Shown one piece after another: positions 15,593 through 24,260 of a stretch of DNA of 54,433 nucleotides. Origin of the DNA: an uncultured Oscillibacter sp. (GTDB lineage: Bacteria; Bacillota; Clostridia; Oscillospirales; Oscillospiraceae); the NCBI GenBank assembly GCA_900544615.1, contig UQVS01000014.1, positions 1 to 54,433 of the forward strand. The letters are read 5' to 3'. How positions within the stretch are numbered: position 1 is the first letter of the stretch; each line of letters starts with the position of its first letter. A program made the position numbers and the translations under genes. The notes beneath the pieces were generated by a model. The model saw only the letters and a list, made by a program, of their open reading frames with translations, did no database searches and was not told the origin of the DNA.

Positions 15593-16147
15593 TTATGTCT
15601 GCGCCTGTCTGCCGGATTTGCGGTCCAGATCCGGCAGCAGGACGATTTTCCCGGCAGCCAGCGTCTTTTTCATGTCGATGAGCCGCTGATTGGAAGAACC
15701 GCGGAACCGCAGGGAGATATCCTTCAATTCCTCTACAAAGCGGCCGTCCACAAGCACGTCCAGCATGGAAAGCAGCTCGTCCGTCACCTCGCACCGGGGG
15801 TGACTGCCCTCCCGCTGCATCTCCTCCAGCGTGAAGCCGGAGAAGGCCCAGATCGTTTTCCGGGGGTAGGCGGCTTTGACCCGCCGCAGGAAAGGAACCA
15901 GCGTCCGCTGATTCTCCGGCTCAAACGGCTCGCCGCCCAGAAGGGTCAGCCCCTGAATATACGAGGGGGCCAGCAGCTCCAGAAGGTACTGTTCCGTCTC
16001 TGCGGTAAAGGGCTGGCCGTAGCAGAAATCCCATGTCTGGGGCTGGAAGCAGTTTTTGCAGTGGTTGGTGCAGCCGGAGACGAACAGCGTCACCCGGACG
16101 CCTTCGCCGTTGGCAATATCGCAGTTTTTGATCTCACCGTAATACAT
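15593..16147 (-). CDS. nrdG: Anaerobic ribonucleotide reductase activating protein
   Basis: This 184-residue radical SAM enzyme uses a [4Fe-4S] cluster and S-adenosylmethionine to place the glycyl radical on NrdD. The cluster motif is CTNHCKNC (about residues 26-33). GGEPF (LTLLGGEPFEPENQ) binds SAM. The ATG at 16147 has AAGGAAGCCATC before it and yields the family-typical MYYGEIKNCDIANGEG start. The longer frame reaching into nrdD is rejected. It begins 10 bases after nrdD, so the pair are co-transcribed under the NrdR boxes. Confidence 0.96.
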   Translation of the reverse strand: MYYGEIKNCDIANGEGVRVTLFVSGCTNHCKNCFQPQTWDFCYGQPFTAETEQYLLELLAPSYIQGLTLLGGEPFEPENQRTLVPFLRRVKAAYPRKTIWAFSGFTLEEMQREGSHPRCEVTDELLSMLDVLVDGRFVEELKDISLRFRGSSNQRLIDMKKTLAAGKIVLLPDLDRKSGRQAQT

Positions 16148-16157
16148 GATGGCTTCC

Positions 16158-18356
16158 TTACAGATGCAGTACCCGGTCCCGGATCTCCTGAGTCCGGCCC
16201 TGATTCCAGAACTGGGTGCCGATATAGCCGCAGGTGCGGCGGGCCACATTCATCTTGTCCTGATCCGTGTTGCCGCACTTGGGGCATTTCCAGATCAGCT
16301 TGCCGTTGTCCTCCACGATCTGGATTTCACCGTCCCAGCCGCAGACCTGACAATAGTCGCTCTTGGTGTTCAGCTCAGCGTAAATGATGTTGTTGTAGAT
16401 GAACTTCATCACTTCCAGCACAGCGGGAATGTTGTTCTGCATATCCGGCACTTCCACATAGCTGATGGCGCCGCCGGGGGAGAGGTGCTGGAACTGGGCC
16501 TCGAATTTCAGCTTGTCAAAGGCGTTGATATGCTCCGTTACGTTGACGTGGTAGCTGTTGGTGATGTACCCCTTGTCGGTGATGCCGGGGATGATGCCGA
16601 AGCGGCGCTGGAGGCATTTGGCGAACTTGTAGGTGGTGGATTCCAGCGGCGTGCCGTACAGGGAGTAATCGATGTTTTCCGCCTTTTTCCACTCGGCACA
16701 CTTGTCGTTCATCTTCTGCATGATGGACAGGGCAAAGGGGGTGGCGGAGGGGTCTGTGTGGCTTTTACCGGTCATGTACTTTACACATTCGTACAGTCCT
16801 GCATAGCCCAGAGAGATGGTGGAGTAGCCGTTGTAGAGGAGCTTGTCAATGGTCTCGCCCTTTTTCAGACGGGCCAGTGCGCCGTACTGCCACAGGATGG
16901 GGGCAGAGTCGGACAAAGTACCCTTCAGACGGTTATGGCGGCACTGGAGGGCGCGGTGGCACAGTTCCAGACGCTCCTCGAAGATTTTCCAGAATTTTTC
17001 CAGATTGCCGCCGGAGGACAGGGCCACATCCGGCAGGTTGATGGTGACCACGCCCTGATTGAACCGGCCGTAGTACTTGTGCTTGCCCGGCTCATAGTTT
17101 TTGGCGTTGGCAATGTTGCCGATGCCGGCGTCGGTGAAGCGGTCGGGGGTCAGGAAAGAACGGCAGCCCATGCAGGTGTACACATCGCCCTTAAGCTCCT
17201 TCATCTTCTTTTCGGAGATGTAATCCGGCACCATGCGGCGGGCCGTGCATTTGGCGGCCAGCTCTGTGAGGTACCAGTAAGAGGAGTCCTCCGTGATGTT
17301 GTCGTCCTCCAGCACATAGATCAGCTTGGGGAAGGCGGGGGTGACCCACACACCGTCCTCGTTCTTCACGCCCTGATACCGCTGGAGAAGCATCTCCTCG
17401 ATGATCATGGCCAGATCCTTCTTCTCCCGCTCGTCACGGGCTTCGTTGAGGTACATGAACACGGTGATGAAGGGGGCCTGTCCGTTGGTGGTCAGCAGGG
17501 TGACCACCTGATATTGGATGGTCTGGACGCCCCGGCGGATCTCCTCCCGCAGACGGGTTTCCACCAGCTCCGTGATCTTTTCCGCGCCGGGATCCGCACC
17601 GATGGAGGCCATCTCGGCCTCCACGATCTTCCGAATCTTCTGGCGGCTGACCTCCACAAAAGGAGCCAGATGGGTGAGACTGATGGACTGGCCGCCGTAC
17701 TGGTTGGAAGCCACCTGCGCCACGATCTGGGTGGCGATGTTGCAGGCGGTGGCGAAGCTGTGGGGACGCTCGATCAGCGTCCCGGTGATGACGGTGCCGT
17801 TTTGCAGCATATCTTCCAGATTCACCAGATCGCAGTTGTGCATATGCTGGGCATAATAGTCGGCGTCATGGAAATGAATGATGCCCTCCCGATGGGCGTC
17901 CACGATCTCCTGAGGCAGCAGGATCCGCTCTGTGATGTCCCGGCTTACCTCACCAGCCATGTAGTCCCGCTGGGTGGAATTGACCACCGGGTTCTTGTTG
18001 GCGTTTTCCTGCTTGGCTTCTTCGTTGCAGCACTCGATCAGGGAAAGGATCTTCTCGTCGGTGGTGTTGGAGCGGCGCACCAGAGAACGGGTGTAACGGT
18101 AGGTCACATAGTTCTTGGCGATCTCGTAAGCGCCATGAGCCATGATCTGGTATTCCACCAGATCCTGTATTTCCTCCACAGAGGGGGAGCGGTTCATCTT
18201 CAGGCAGGAAAGCTCCACGCTTTCCGCGATCCGCTGGATCTGCATGGGGGTCATCCGAATTGACTCGTCCACACTTTCATTGGCCTTTGTAATGGCCGCG
18301 ATGATTTTTGTGATGTCAAAGGTTACTTCCGAGCCGTTTCGCTTGATAACCGTCAT
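16158..18356 (-). CDS. nrdD: Anaerobic (class III) ribonucleoside-triphosphate reductase
   Basis: The 732-residue enzyme reduces ribonucleotides to deoxyribonucleotides without oxygen. It has an N-terminal ATP-cone (VIKRNGSEVTFDITKIIAAI), the catalytic barrel, a C-terminal zinc site with two CxxC pairs (CQVC and CPKC) and the glycyl-radical loop RRTCGYIG about 22 residues from the end. The start is ATG 18356, preceded by GGAGGGCGATCAGT. The extension to 18434 runs through the NrdR boxes and is not used. It forms an operon with nrdG and implies anaerobic growth. Confidence 0.97.
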   Translation of the reverse strand: MTVIKRNGSEVTFDITKIIAAITKANESVDESIRMTPMQIQRIAESVELSCLKMNRSPSVEEIQDLVEYQIMAHGAYEIAKNYVTYRYTRSLVRRSNTTDEKILSLIECCNEEAKQENANKNPVVNSTQRDYMAGEVSRDITERILLPQEIVDAHREGIIHFHDADYYAQHMHNCDLVNLEDMLQNGTVITGTLIERPHSFATACNIATQIVAQVASNQYGGQSISLTHLAPFVEVSRQKIRKIVEAEMASIGADPGAEKITELVETRLREEIRRGVQTIQYQVVTLLTTNGQAPFITVFMYLNEARDEREKKDLAMIIEEMLLQRYQGVKNEDGVWVTPAFPKLIYVLEDDNITEDSSYWYLTELAAKCTARRMVPDYISEKKMKELKGDVYTCMGCRSFLTPDRFTDAGIGNIANAKNYEPGKHKYYGRFNQGVVTINLPDVALSSGGNLEKFWKIFEERLELCHRALQCRHNRLKGTLSDSAPILWQYGALARLKKGETIDKLLYNGYSTISLGYAGLYECVKYMTGKSHTDPSATPFALSIMQKMNDKCAEWKKAENIDYSLYGTPLESTTYKFAKCLQRRFGIIPGITDKGYITNSYHVNVTEHINAFDKLKFEAQFQHLSPGGAISYVEVPDMQNNIPAVLEVMKFIYNNIIYAELNTKSDYCQVCGWDGEIQIVEDNGKLIWKCPKCGNTDQDKMNVARRTCGYIGTQFWNQGRTQEIRDRVLHL

Positions 18357-18398
18357 ACTGATCGCCCTCCATTTGTATTTTGAATGGGTGATGATACA

Positions 18399-18451
18399 CC
18401 CCAATATTTTAGCAGCTCCTGCATCATAACACACAATATCTGGGGTTTCAA
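18399..18451 (-). promoter_or_regulatory. nrdDG promoter with two NrdR boxes
   Basis: ACACAATATCTGGGGT (18431-18446) fits the NrdR box, and CCCCAATATTTTAGCA (18399-18414) is a degenerate second box. The centres are 32 bp apart, three helical turns, as in known paired boxes. The minus-strand promoter TTGAAA (18446-18451) and TATGAT (18423-18428), with 17-bp spacing, overlaps the first box, so ATP/dATP-loaded NrdR would repress. Confidence 0.8.
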
Positions 18452-18510
18452 GGGGGAGCGGCAGATTTGTGGAATCTTACGAAAAGCGGAAGAAAACTTT
18501 GACAGGCATC

Positions 18511-18539
18511 TTTACCTGAGGTACAAATACGGGTATAAT
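18511..18539 (+). promoter_or_regulatory. Promoter of the M18 aminopeptidase gene
   Basis: TTTACC (18511-18516), a 17-base spacer and a perfect TATAAT (18534-18539) lie 37 bases before the ATG. A TTGACA at 18499 is too far away to be the partner. Confidence 0.55.
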
Positions 18540-18576
18540 AAGATCAAATCACAGCTGTTATGGGAGGAATACCACC

Positions 18577-19878
18577 ATGGAGACCGTACAAAAGCTGGTT
18601 CGTTTTTTAGACGAAAGCCCTACCTGCTACCATGCCGCGGCGAATGTGAAGGCGGCGCTGAACGCTGCCGGAGCCGTGGAACTGCGGGAATCAAAGCCGT
18701 GGAAGCTGGAAAAGGGAACACTATATGTTGTGGAACGGGGAGATTCGGCGGTGATCGCCTTCCGGGTGCCGGAAAAGCGGTTTCACGGGTTTCTGCTTGC
18801 GGCGGCCCACAGCGATTCGCCGACCTTCAAGATCCGGGAACGCGCGGAAGTTCCTTCTGCGGGGAATACCCTGCGGCTCAGCGTGGAGCCTTACGGCGGC
18901 GGGATCTGGCGGGGCTGGCTGGACCGGCCCCTATCTGTGGCTGGACGGGTGGTGATCCGGCAGGGAAACCGCCTGCTGAGCCGGCTGGTGAACATTGACC
19001 GGGATCTGCTGGTGATCCCCAGCGTGGCGATCCACATGGACCGCACGGTGAACAAGGGAACGGAGCTGAATCCCGCGGCAGACCTGCTGCCGCTGCTGGG
19101 CTGCGGCAGGGAACCGGGGGCTTTCCGCAAGCTGATTGCCGAGGCGGCGGGGGTCCGGGAAGAGCATCTGCTGTCCACGGAGCTGTTCCTCTATCCCAGA
19201 ACCAGAGCGGTGCAGACCGGCTTACAGGGGGAGTTCATCGTGTCTCCCCGGCTGGATGACCTGCAATGCGTGTTCGGCTGTCTGGAGGGCTTTCTGGCGG
19301 CGCAGCCCGGCGAGAACCTGCCGGTGCTGGCGGTCTTTAATAACGAGGAGGTAGGCAGCAATACCCGTCAGGGGGCGGACTCCACCTTCCTGACCGATGT
19401 GCTGGAGAGGATCGCCGACGGCTGCGGCCTGAGCAAAGAAGAATGGAAGGCGGCGGTGGCCAACAGCTTTCTGGTGTCGGCAGACAATGCCCATGCCATC
19501 CATCCGGCCCATCCGGAGTATGCGGACAAGGGGGAGTTCCCGGTGCTGAACGGCGGCATCGTCATCAAATACAACGCCAACCAGCGCTATACCACCGATG
19601 CGGTGTCCGGCGCGGTGTTTCAGGCCGTCTGTCAGGCGGCGGGCGTCCCGACCCAGCGGTACAGCAACCGGGCGGACCTGCCGGGAGGCTCCACTCTGGG
19701 CAATATCTCCACGGCCCATCTGTCGGTGCCGACGGTGGATATCGGCCTGCCCCAGCTGGCCATGCACAGCGTCTGCGAGACGGCAGGCGCGGCGGATACG
19801 GATTATCTTGTCAAAGCCATAGCGTCGTATTACGCCTGTTCATTCCAACAGGAAGCGGACGGCGGCATCACGCTGTAA
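18577..19878 (+). CDS. M18-family aminopeptidase (aspartyl aminopeptidase type)
   Basis: The 433-residue cytosolic zinc exopeptidase removes acidic or other N-terminal residues from peptides. M18 landmarks are AAHSDSPTFKIR (zinc His near residue 78, Asp beside it), FNNEEVGSNTRQGADS (catalytic Glu pair), SADNAHAIHPAHP (zinc Asp) and GGIVIKYNANQRYTTDA. The length fits ApeB/PepC4 proteins. It is preceded by GGGAGGAATACCACC. A LURP-one protein gene begins 9 bases after its stop, so the two are co-transcribed. Confidence 0.93.
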   Translation: METVQKLVRFLDESPTCYHAAANVKAALNAAGAVELRESKPWKLEKGTLYVVERGDSAVIAFRVPEKRFHGFLLAAAHSDSPTFKIRERAEVPSAGNTLRLSVEPYGGGIWRGWLDRPLSVAGRVVIRQGNRLLSRLVNIDRDLLVIPSVAIHMDRTVNKGTELNPAADLLPLLGCGREPGAFRKLIAEAAGVREEHLLSTELFLYPRTRAVQTGLQGEFIVSPRLDDLQCVFGCLEGFLAAQPGENLPVLAVFNNEEVGSNTRQGADSTFLTDVLERIADGCGLSKEEWKAAVANSFLVSADNAHAIHPAHPEYADKGEFPVLNGGIVIKYNANQRYTTDAVSGAVFQAVCQAAGVPTQRYSNRADLPGGSTLGNISTAHLSVPTVDIGLPQLAMHSVCETAGAADTDYLVKAIASYYACSFQQEADGGITL

Positions 19879-19887
19879 GGAGGGACT

Positions 19888-20361
19888 ATGAGGTTACTGT
19901 TCAAGCAGCGCTTTTTCAGCTGGTTCGACAGCTATGACATCTACAACGAGGCGGGGGAGACGGTCTATACCGTGGAGGGCAAGCTCTCCTGGGGACACTG
20001 CCTTCACATTCTGGACGCTGCCGGAAACCATATCGGCACGGTGAAGGAGCGGGTGCTGACCTTTCTGCCGAAATTCGAGCTGTATGAGCACGATCAGTAC
20101 ATCGGCTGCATCCAGAAGGAATTCACCTTTTTCACCCCAAAATTCGACATTGACTGCAACGGCTGGCAGGTGCAGGGCAGCTTCATGGAGTGGGACTATC
20201 AGGTGACGGAACCCTGCGGGGCGCTGGTAGCCACCGTGACCAAGGAGCTGTTCCATTGGACGGATACTTACGTCATTGACGTGGTGAATCCCGCCGATGC
20301 CCTCCGGGCGCTGATGCTGGTGCTGGCCATCGATGCGGAGAAATGCTCCAGAGATCATTAA
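19888..20361 (+). CDS. LURP-one-related (YxjI-type) protein
   Basis: The 157-residue protein has the tubby-like LURP-one pattern: MRLLFKQRFFSWFDSYDIYNEAG, a repeated YTVEGKLSWGHCLHILDAAG, then FTPKFDIDCNGWQVQGSFMEWDYQV and a C-terminal TYVIDVVNPADALRALMLVLAID. Bacterial members are beta-barrel proteins of unknown function, sometimes proposed as lipid or membrane sensors. It follows the aminopeptidase by 9 bases with AAGGAGGGACT as ribosome site and ends before a bidirectional terminator. Confidence 0.85.
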   Translation: MRLLFKQRFFSWFDSYDIYNEAGETVYTVEGKLSWGHCLHILDAAGNHIGTVKERVLTFLPKFELYEHDQYIGCIQKEFTFFTPKFDIDCNGWQVQGSFMEWDYQVTEPCGALVATVTKELFHWTDTYVIDVVNPADALRALMLVLAIDAEKCSRDH

Positions 20362-20405
20362 AGCCGCATACATATGGGACGGGCGGACAGCCGTCTGCCG
20401 AAAAC

Positions 20406-20435
20406 AAAAGCGGGAGCCATCGGCTCCCGCTTTTA
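20406..20435. terminator. Bidirectional terminator between LURP-one gene and upp
   Basis: AAAAGCGGGAGCC and GGCTCCCGCTTTT pair perfectly around a three-base loop. The A/T flanks serve transcripts from both sides, which converge here. Confidence 0.93.
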
Positions 20436-20456
20436 CGCAGCAGAAAAAGAACAGAT

Positions 20457-21086
20457 TTACTTGGTGCCGAAGATCCGGTCGCCGGCATCGCCCAGACCGG
20501 GGACGATGTAGCCCTTCTCATTGAGGCACTGATCCAGCGCGCCGGCATAGATATCCACATCGGGATACAGCTCCTGAATGTGCTTGATGCCTTCGGGAGC
20601 GGCGACCAGAACCATCAGCTTGATGTGCTTGCAGCCCCGTTTCTTCATCTCGCCAATGGCCTCGGCAGCGGAACCGCCGGTGGCCAGCATGGGATCGACG
20701 ATCAGCACGTCACGCTCGGACACATCCTTGGGCATCTTGCAGAAGTAGGGATGGGGTTCCAGCGTTTCCTCATCCCGGTACATACCGATGTGGCCCACAC
20801 GGGCGGCGGGGACCATCCGCAGTACGCCGTCCACCAGACCCAGACCGGCCCGGAGAATCGGCACCACCACGAACTTGCGGCCTGCCAGAGTGGGGGCTTC
20901 CATTTCGCAGATAGGCGTTTCAATGTGCTTGGTGGTCATGGGGAGATCTCTGGTAGCCTCATAGGTGATGAGCATACCGATCTCGCTGACCAGTTCCCGG
21001 AAGTCCTTGACGCTGGTGTTCTTGTCCCGCATGATGGTCAGCTTGTGAGCCACCAGAGGATGATCCATAATGACAACTTTACCCAT
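20457..21086 (-). CDS. upp: Uracil phosphoribosyltransferase
   Basis: The 209-residue salvage enzyme makes UMP from uracil and PRPP. It begins MGKVVIMDHPLVAHKLTIMRD. It has the PRPP loop VDPMLATGGSAAEAI near residue 131 and the uracil-binding C-terminus GYIVPGLGDAGDRIFGTK. The length is that of the family. GAGGAGAGCAGAATT precedes the ATG. It follows tsaB by 36 bases on the same strand and ends at a terminator, so it is the last gene of a tsaE-tsaB-upp unit. Confidence 0.97.
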   Translation of the reverse strand: MGKVVIMDHPLVAHKLTIMRDKNTSVKDFRELVSEIGMLITYEATRDLPMTTKHIETPICEMEAPTLAGRKFVVVPILRAGLGLVDGVLRMVPAARVGHIGMYRDEETLEPHPYFCKMPKDVSERDVLIVDPMLATGGSAAEAIGEMKKRGCKHIKLMVLVAAPEGIKHIQELYPDVDIYAGALDQCLNEKGYIVPGLGDAGDRIFGTK

Positions 21087-21122
21087 AATTCTGCTCTCCT
21101 CTATTCAAAAAAATTGAAAGCG

Positions 21123-21827
21123 TTATTGCATCGGTACCGGTTTCTTTTTCAGGGGGTCTGCCTGAGGCGGACGGAGATAGAAGGCTTCCAGCTCCTGCGC
21201 GGAGATCAGCTTGCCCCGCCGGGCCAGTTCCTCCGCTTCCAGCGCCACGGACATGGCGTTTTCCATGATCAGATGGGGCGGAGCCAGACGGCAGGGGATG
21301 CCGTGTTCCGCAAAGTAATCGAAAACCAGATGTGCGCCGTCGCCTGCCAGCGTGACGGGGCGTGACTCGTTTGGCAGCTCCTCCGCCAGATCGGCAAGAG
21401 AGATGGCGCGATCCGGCGTCAGCCGGGTGAGAGTACCGTTTTCCGCAGCAAAATTGGCGTTGTAGACCTGTTGGCGGCGGGCGTCCATGGCGCAGACCAC
21501 AAGACCGTCCGCAAAGGCCACGTTCCGGGCCAGAGCCGCCAGCGTGGATACCCCCACGGCGGGCTTGTCCACGGAAAAGGCCAGCCCCTTGGCGGCGGCT
21601 ACGCCGATCCGAATGCCGGTAAAGGAGCCGGGGCCGACAGCCACGGCGATGGCGTCCATGTCGGACAGCTTCAAGTCCGTATTTTTCAGGATATGTTCCA
21701 CAATGGGCATCAGGGTGCGGCTGTGAGTCAGCCCGGTGTCCTGATACCCTGCGGCCAGGATCCGTCCGTTTTCAGAAACGGCGGCGGAGACTGCCTTGGC
21801 GGAAGTCTCCAAAGCCAGAATTTTCAC
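21123..21827 (-). CDS. tsaB: tRNA threonylcarbamoyladenosine biosynthesis protein TsaB
   Basis: The 234-residue member of the ASKHA fold partners with TsaD and TsaE in forming t6A37 in tRNAs. The N-terminal MKILALETSAKAVSAAV and the VGPGSFTGIRIGVAAAKGLA segment (near residue 72) are diagnostic. It lacks the metal-binding histidines of TsaD, as expected for TsaB. Its ATG overlaps the tsaE stop by 4 bases. No tsaD is seen in the window. Confidence 0.95.
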   Translation of the reverse strand: MKILALETSAKAVSAAVSENGRILAAGYQDTGLTHSRTLMPIVEHILKNTDLKLSDMDAIAVAVGPGSFTGIRIGVAAAKGLAFSVDKPAVGVSTLAALARNVAFADGLVVCAMDARRQQVYNANFAAENGTLTRLTPDRAISLADLAEELPNESRPVTLAGDGAHLVFDYFAEHGIPCRLAPPHLIMENAMSVALEAEELARRGKLISAQELEAFYLRPPQADPLKKKPVPMQ

Positions 21828-22249
21828 AGAAGGTTTCCTCCCTCAATGGTAATGCGCCGCCCGGTGTCGCCATCCCGGTCAATGCGGACCCGGACGGTAT
21901 TTTCCGGCAGGGCGTCCGCAACATTCTCGCTCCACTCCACGGCGCATACGCCGCCGCGGGCCAGATAATCCTCCCAGCCGATGTCAAACAGATCGTCGGC
22001 GCTGTTCAGACGGTACATATCAAAATGAAACAGGGGCAGACGGCCGCCCTCATACTCATTGACGATAGTAAACGTGGGGCTGGTGACCCGGCCCTTGTAG
22101 CCCAGTCCTGCGGCAAGCCCGCGGGTAAAGGCGGTTTTGCCCATGCCCAGTCCGCCTTCGTAGGCAACCACGGAGCCGGGGGTCAGCGCGGCGGCCAGAC
22201 GGGCGCCTGCGGCCTCGGTTTCCGCTTCACTGCGGCTGTGAAATTCCAT
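21824..22249 (-). CDS. tsaE: tRNA threonylcarbamoyladenosine biosynthesis ATPase TsaE
   Basis: The 141-residue P-loop ATPase of the t6A complex has Walker A GGLGMGKTAFTRGLA near residue 34, SPTFTIVNEYEG, and the FHFDMYRL...ARGGVCAVEWSEN region. The start at 22249 follows AAAGGAGGGTGCTG. An alternative start 9 codons upstream lacks such a site. It is the first gene of tsaE-tsaB-upp and is divergent from the SEDS gene. Confidence 0.95.
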   Translation of the reverse strand: MEFHSRSEAETEAAGARLAAALTPGSVVAYEGGLGMGKTAFTRGLAAGLGYKGRVTSPTFTIVNEYEGGRLPLFHFDMYRLNSADDLFDIGWEDYLARGGVCAVEWSENVADALPENTVRVRIDRDGDTGRRITIEGGNLL

Positions 22250-22279
22250 CAGCACCCTCCTTTGCACAAAGGTCATTTT

Positions 22280-22362
22280 ATTATAGCACGTCTCATGAAA
22301 AATGTAAAAACAAAATTCAACAAGTTCGGAAAGTTTACACCGCCCTTTTCATGTGGTATACT
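22280..22362. promoter_or_regulatory. Divergent promoters for tsaE and rodA-type gene
   Basis: On the minus strand TTTACA (complement of 22303-22308) and TATAAT (complement of 22280-22285) are 17 bases apart. On the plus strand TTTACA (22334-22339) and TATACT (22357-22362) are 17 bases apart. The two -35 boxes are the same sequence, set back to back 25 bases apart. Confidence 0.7.
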
Positions 22363-22398
22363 ATAACGACTGATTTCAGATGAAAGCAAGAGGCATTT

Positions 22399-23595
22399 AT
22401 GTTCAAGCGATTGAAAGAATCCATATTGGAGATCGTCCAGCAGGCGGATCTGATCCTGCTGGGGCTTTGCTGCGCCGCATCGGTGTTCGGCATCGCCATG
22501 ATCTACAGCGCGACCCGTTACAATGCTCCTACGGACAACCGGAAGATCATCGTGCAGACAGCGGCGATGCTCATCGGCGTTGTGGTGTACTTTGCAATTT
22601 CCATGATCGATCTGGAGATCCTCATTAGCAAGTGGTGGAAGTGGATCGCGGCGTTCAACGTGGCGTTTATCCTGCTGCTGCGGACGCCGTTCGGTCTGGA
22701 GCAGGACGGAAACCGGGCGTGGCTGAAATTTCCGTTTCTGCCGGTGAGCATCGGCCCGGCGGAGGTGGTGAAGATCACCTTTATCATTCTTCTGGCCCGG
22801 CAGCTGCAATGGCTCCGGGAGGAAAAGCGGGATCTGAAGTCCGCGTCCTCCGCATTTCTGGCGGCGGGACACGCGCTGGGGCTGGCGGGGCTTTACTTTA
22901 TCATCTCCAGCGACATGGGCAACGCGCTGATGTTTGTGCTGATCTTCGTGGTCATGGCCTTTGTATCCGGCTTTGCCCTGCGGTGGTTTGCCCTGCTGTT
23001 CGGCGGGGCGGGGGCGGTTATTGGGGGGATTGTGGCCTTCGATCTGGTGCCGGATTCCAAAAAATATATGCTCAACCGCTTCCGGGTGCTGTTCGACCAC
23101 AGCTATGATGTGCAGGGGCAGGGCTGGCAGCAGACCCGAAGCCTGCTGACCATCGGCGGCGGCGGTTTTTGGGGGCAGGGTTATCTCCATGGAACGCAGA
23201 CGCAGGCAGGCGCCGGCTCCGTCCCAGCCCGGCATACGGATCTGATCTTTGCCGTCATTGGGGAGGAGCTGGGCTTCGTAGGCGCTGTGCTGGCCATTTT
23301 GCTGCTGATAGCCATTATCATCCGGATACTGGCGGTGGGGCGCAGGGCTTCCTCGCAGTTCCATACCTATATCTGCGTGGGGATCGCCGCCATGCTGATG
23401 TTTCAGATGATCCTGAATATCGGCATGTGCCTGTTCATCATGCCGGTGATCGGCCTGACGCTGCCGTTTTTCAGCTACGGCGGTTCGTCGCTGGTAACGC
23501 TGTTTGCCGCCATGGGGTTTGTCTCCGGCATCAAGAAGCGGACGGTGGCCCGCCGCCGTCCGGGGCGGCCTCTTGGCTCCAACATTTCCTACTGA
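22399..23595 (+). CDS. rodA: SEDS-family peptidoglycan glycosyltransferase, RodA type
   Basis: The 398-residue polytopic membrane protein (about 10 spans) polymerises lipid II together with a class B penicillin-binding protein. Typical SEDS features are DGNRAWLKFPFLPVSIGPAEVVKI, the extracellular loop with the RFRVLFDHSYDVQGQGWQQ segment, HTDLIFAVIGEELGFVGA, and GLTLPFFSYGGSSLV near the C-terminus. Assignment to RodA over FtsW or SpoVE is by overall feel and the absence of division genes nearby, so it is less certain than the family. A terminator follows. Confidence 0.9.
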   Translation: MFKRLKESILEIVQQADLILLGLCCAASVFGIAMIYSATRYNAPTDNRKIIVQTAAMLIGVVVYFAISMIDLEILISKWWKWIAAFNVAFILLLRTPFGLEQDGNRAWLKFPFLPVSIGPAEVVKITFIILLARQLQWLREEKRDLKSASSAFLAAGHALGLAGLYFIISSDMGNALMFVLIFVVMAFVSGFALRWFALLFGGAGAVIGGIVAFDLVPDSKKYMLNRFRVLFDHSYDVQGQGWQQTRSLLTIGGGGFWGQGYLHGTQTQAGAGSVPARHTDLIFAVIGEELGFVGAVLAILLLIAIIIRILAVGRRASSQFHTYICVGIAAMLMFQMILNIGMCLFIMPVIGLTLPFFSYGGSSLVTLFAAMGFVSGIKKRTVARRRPGRPLGSNISY

Positions 23596-23611
23596 GTTCT
23601 GGATCCGTATC

Positions 23612-23649
23612 AAAAAATCGGCGGTTCACATTGCGAACCGCCGATTTTT
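23612..23649 (+). terminator. Terminator after rodA-type gene
   Basis: AAAAAATCGGCGGTTC and GAACCGCCGATTTTT form a long stem with a short loop and T-tract, 17 bases after the stop. Confidence 0.9.
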
Positions 23650-23731
23650 GCGCCGTTTTTCCCGCGGAGTGTTCCTATTTCCGCGGGGCTGTGCTATGAT
23701 GGAGCCGATCAACCGGCAAAGGGGATACGAT

Positions 23732-24259
23732 ATGCAAACACTGGAACTGGAAATTCTGAACTGGATTCAATCCCATCTGCGCTGCGGTATTCTGGACGCG
23801 GCAATGCCTGCCGTCAGCTGGATCTGCAACCATGGGGAGGTCTGGATCCTGCTGGCGGCGGTCTTGCTGGCGATCCCGAAAACCAGAAAGGCAGGGGCGT
23901 GTCTGGCCTGCGGGCTGGCGGTGGATCTGCTGCTGTGCAACCTCTGGCTGAAACCGTGGATCGGCAGAGTCCGTCCCTTTGCGGTGAACCCGGATGTGAA
24001 GCTGCTGATCGCGCCGCCGACGGACGCCTCCTTTCCCTCAGGACATACGGCGTCGTCCTTTGCGGCGGCATCCGCCCTGCTGACGGCCCGCAGCCCGCTG
24101 TGGAAGCCGTCGCTGGCACTGGCCGTCGTCATTGCGTTTTCCCGGCTGTACCTGTACGCCCACTGGCCCACAGATATTCTGGGGGGAATCCTTGTGGGCG
24201 CACTGGCGGGTTGGCTGGGAGCAAAGCTGGTGCAGCGGGTGACGGAAAAGCGGGGCTGA
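23732..24259 (+). CDS. PAP2-family membrane phosphatase
   Basis: The 175-residue integral membrane phosphatase resembles undecaprenyl-pyrophosphate or lipid phosphatases. The three catalytic motifs are present: KPWIGRVRPF, PSGHTASS, and SRLYLYAHWPTDILGG, all facing the outer side in this family. Five or six hydrophobic segments are visible. ATG 23732 follows AAAGGGGATACGAT. The frame is open much further upstream, but that passes through the rodA terminator. Recycling of undecaprenyl pyrophosphate for wall synthesis is plausible beside a SEDS gene. Its stop is one base away from the convergent M20 gene stop. Confidence 0.9.
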   Translation: MQTLELEILNWIQSHLRCGILDAAMPAVSWICNHGEVWILLAAVLLAIPKTRKAGACLACGLAVDLLLCNLWLKPWIGRVRPFAVNPDVKLLIAPPTDASFPSGHTASSFAAASALLTARSPLWKPSLALAVVIAFSRLYLYAHWPTDILGGILVGALAGWLGAKLVQRVTEKRG

Positions 24260-24260
24260 T

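Noticed and set aside
16146..18263. 705-codon frame opposite nrdD
   Set aside because: It is antisense to an unmistakable class III reductase and contains only Val/Gly/His-rich filler.
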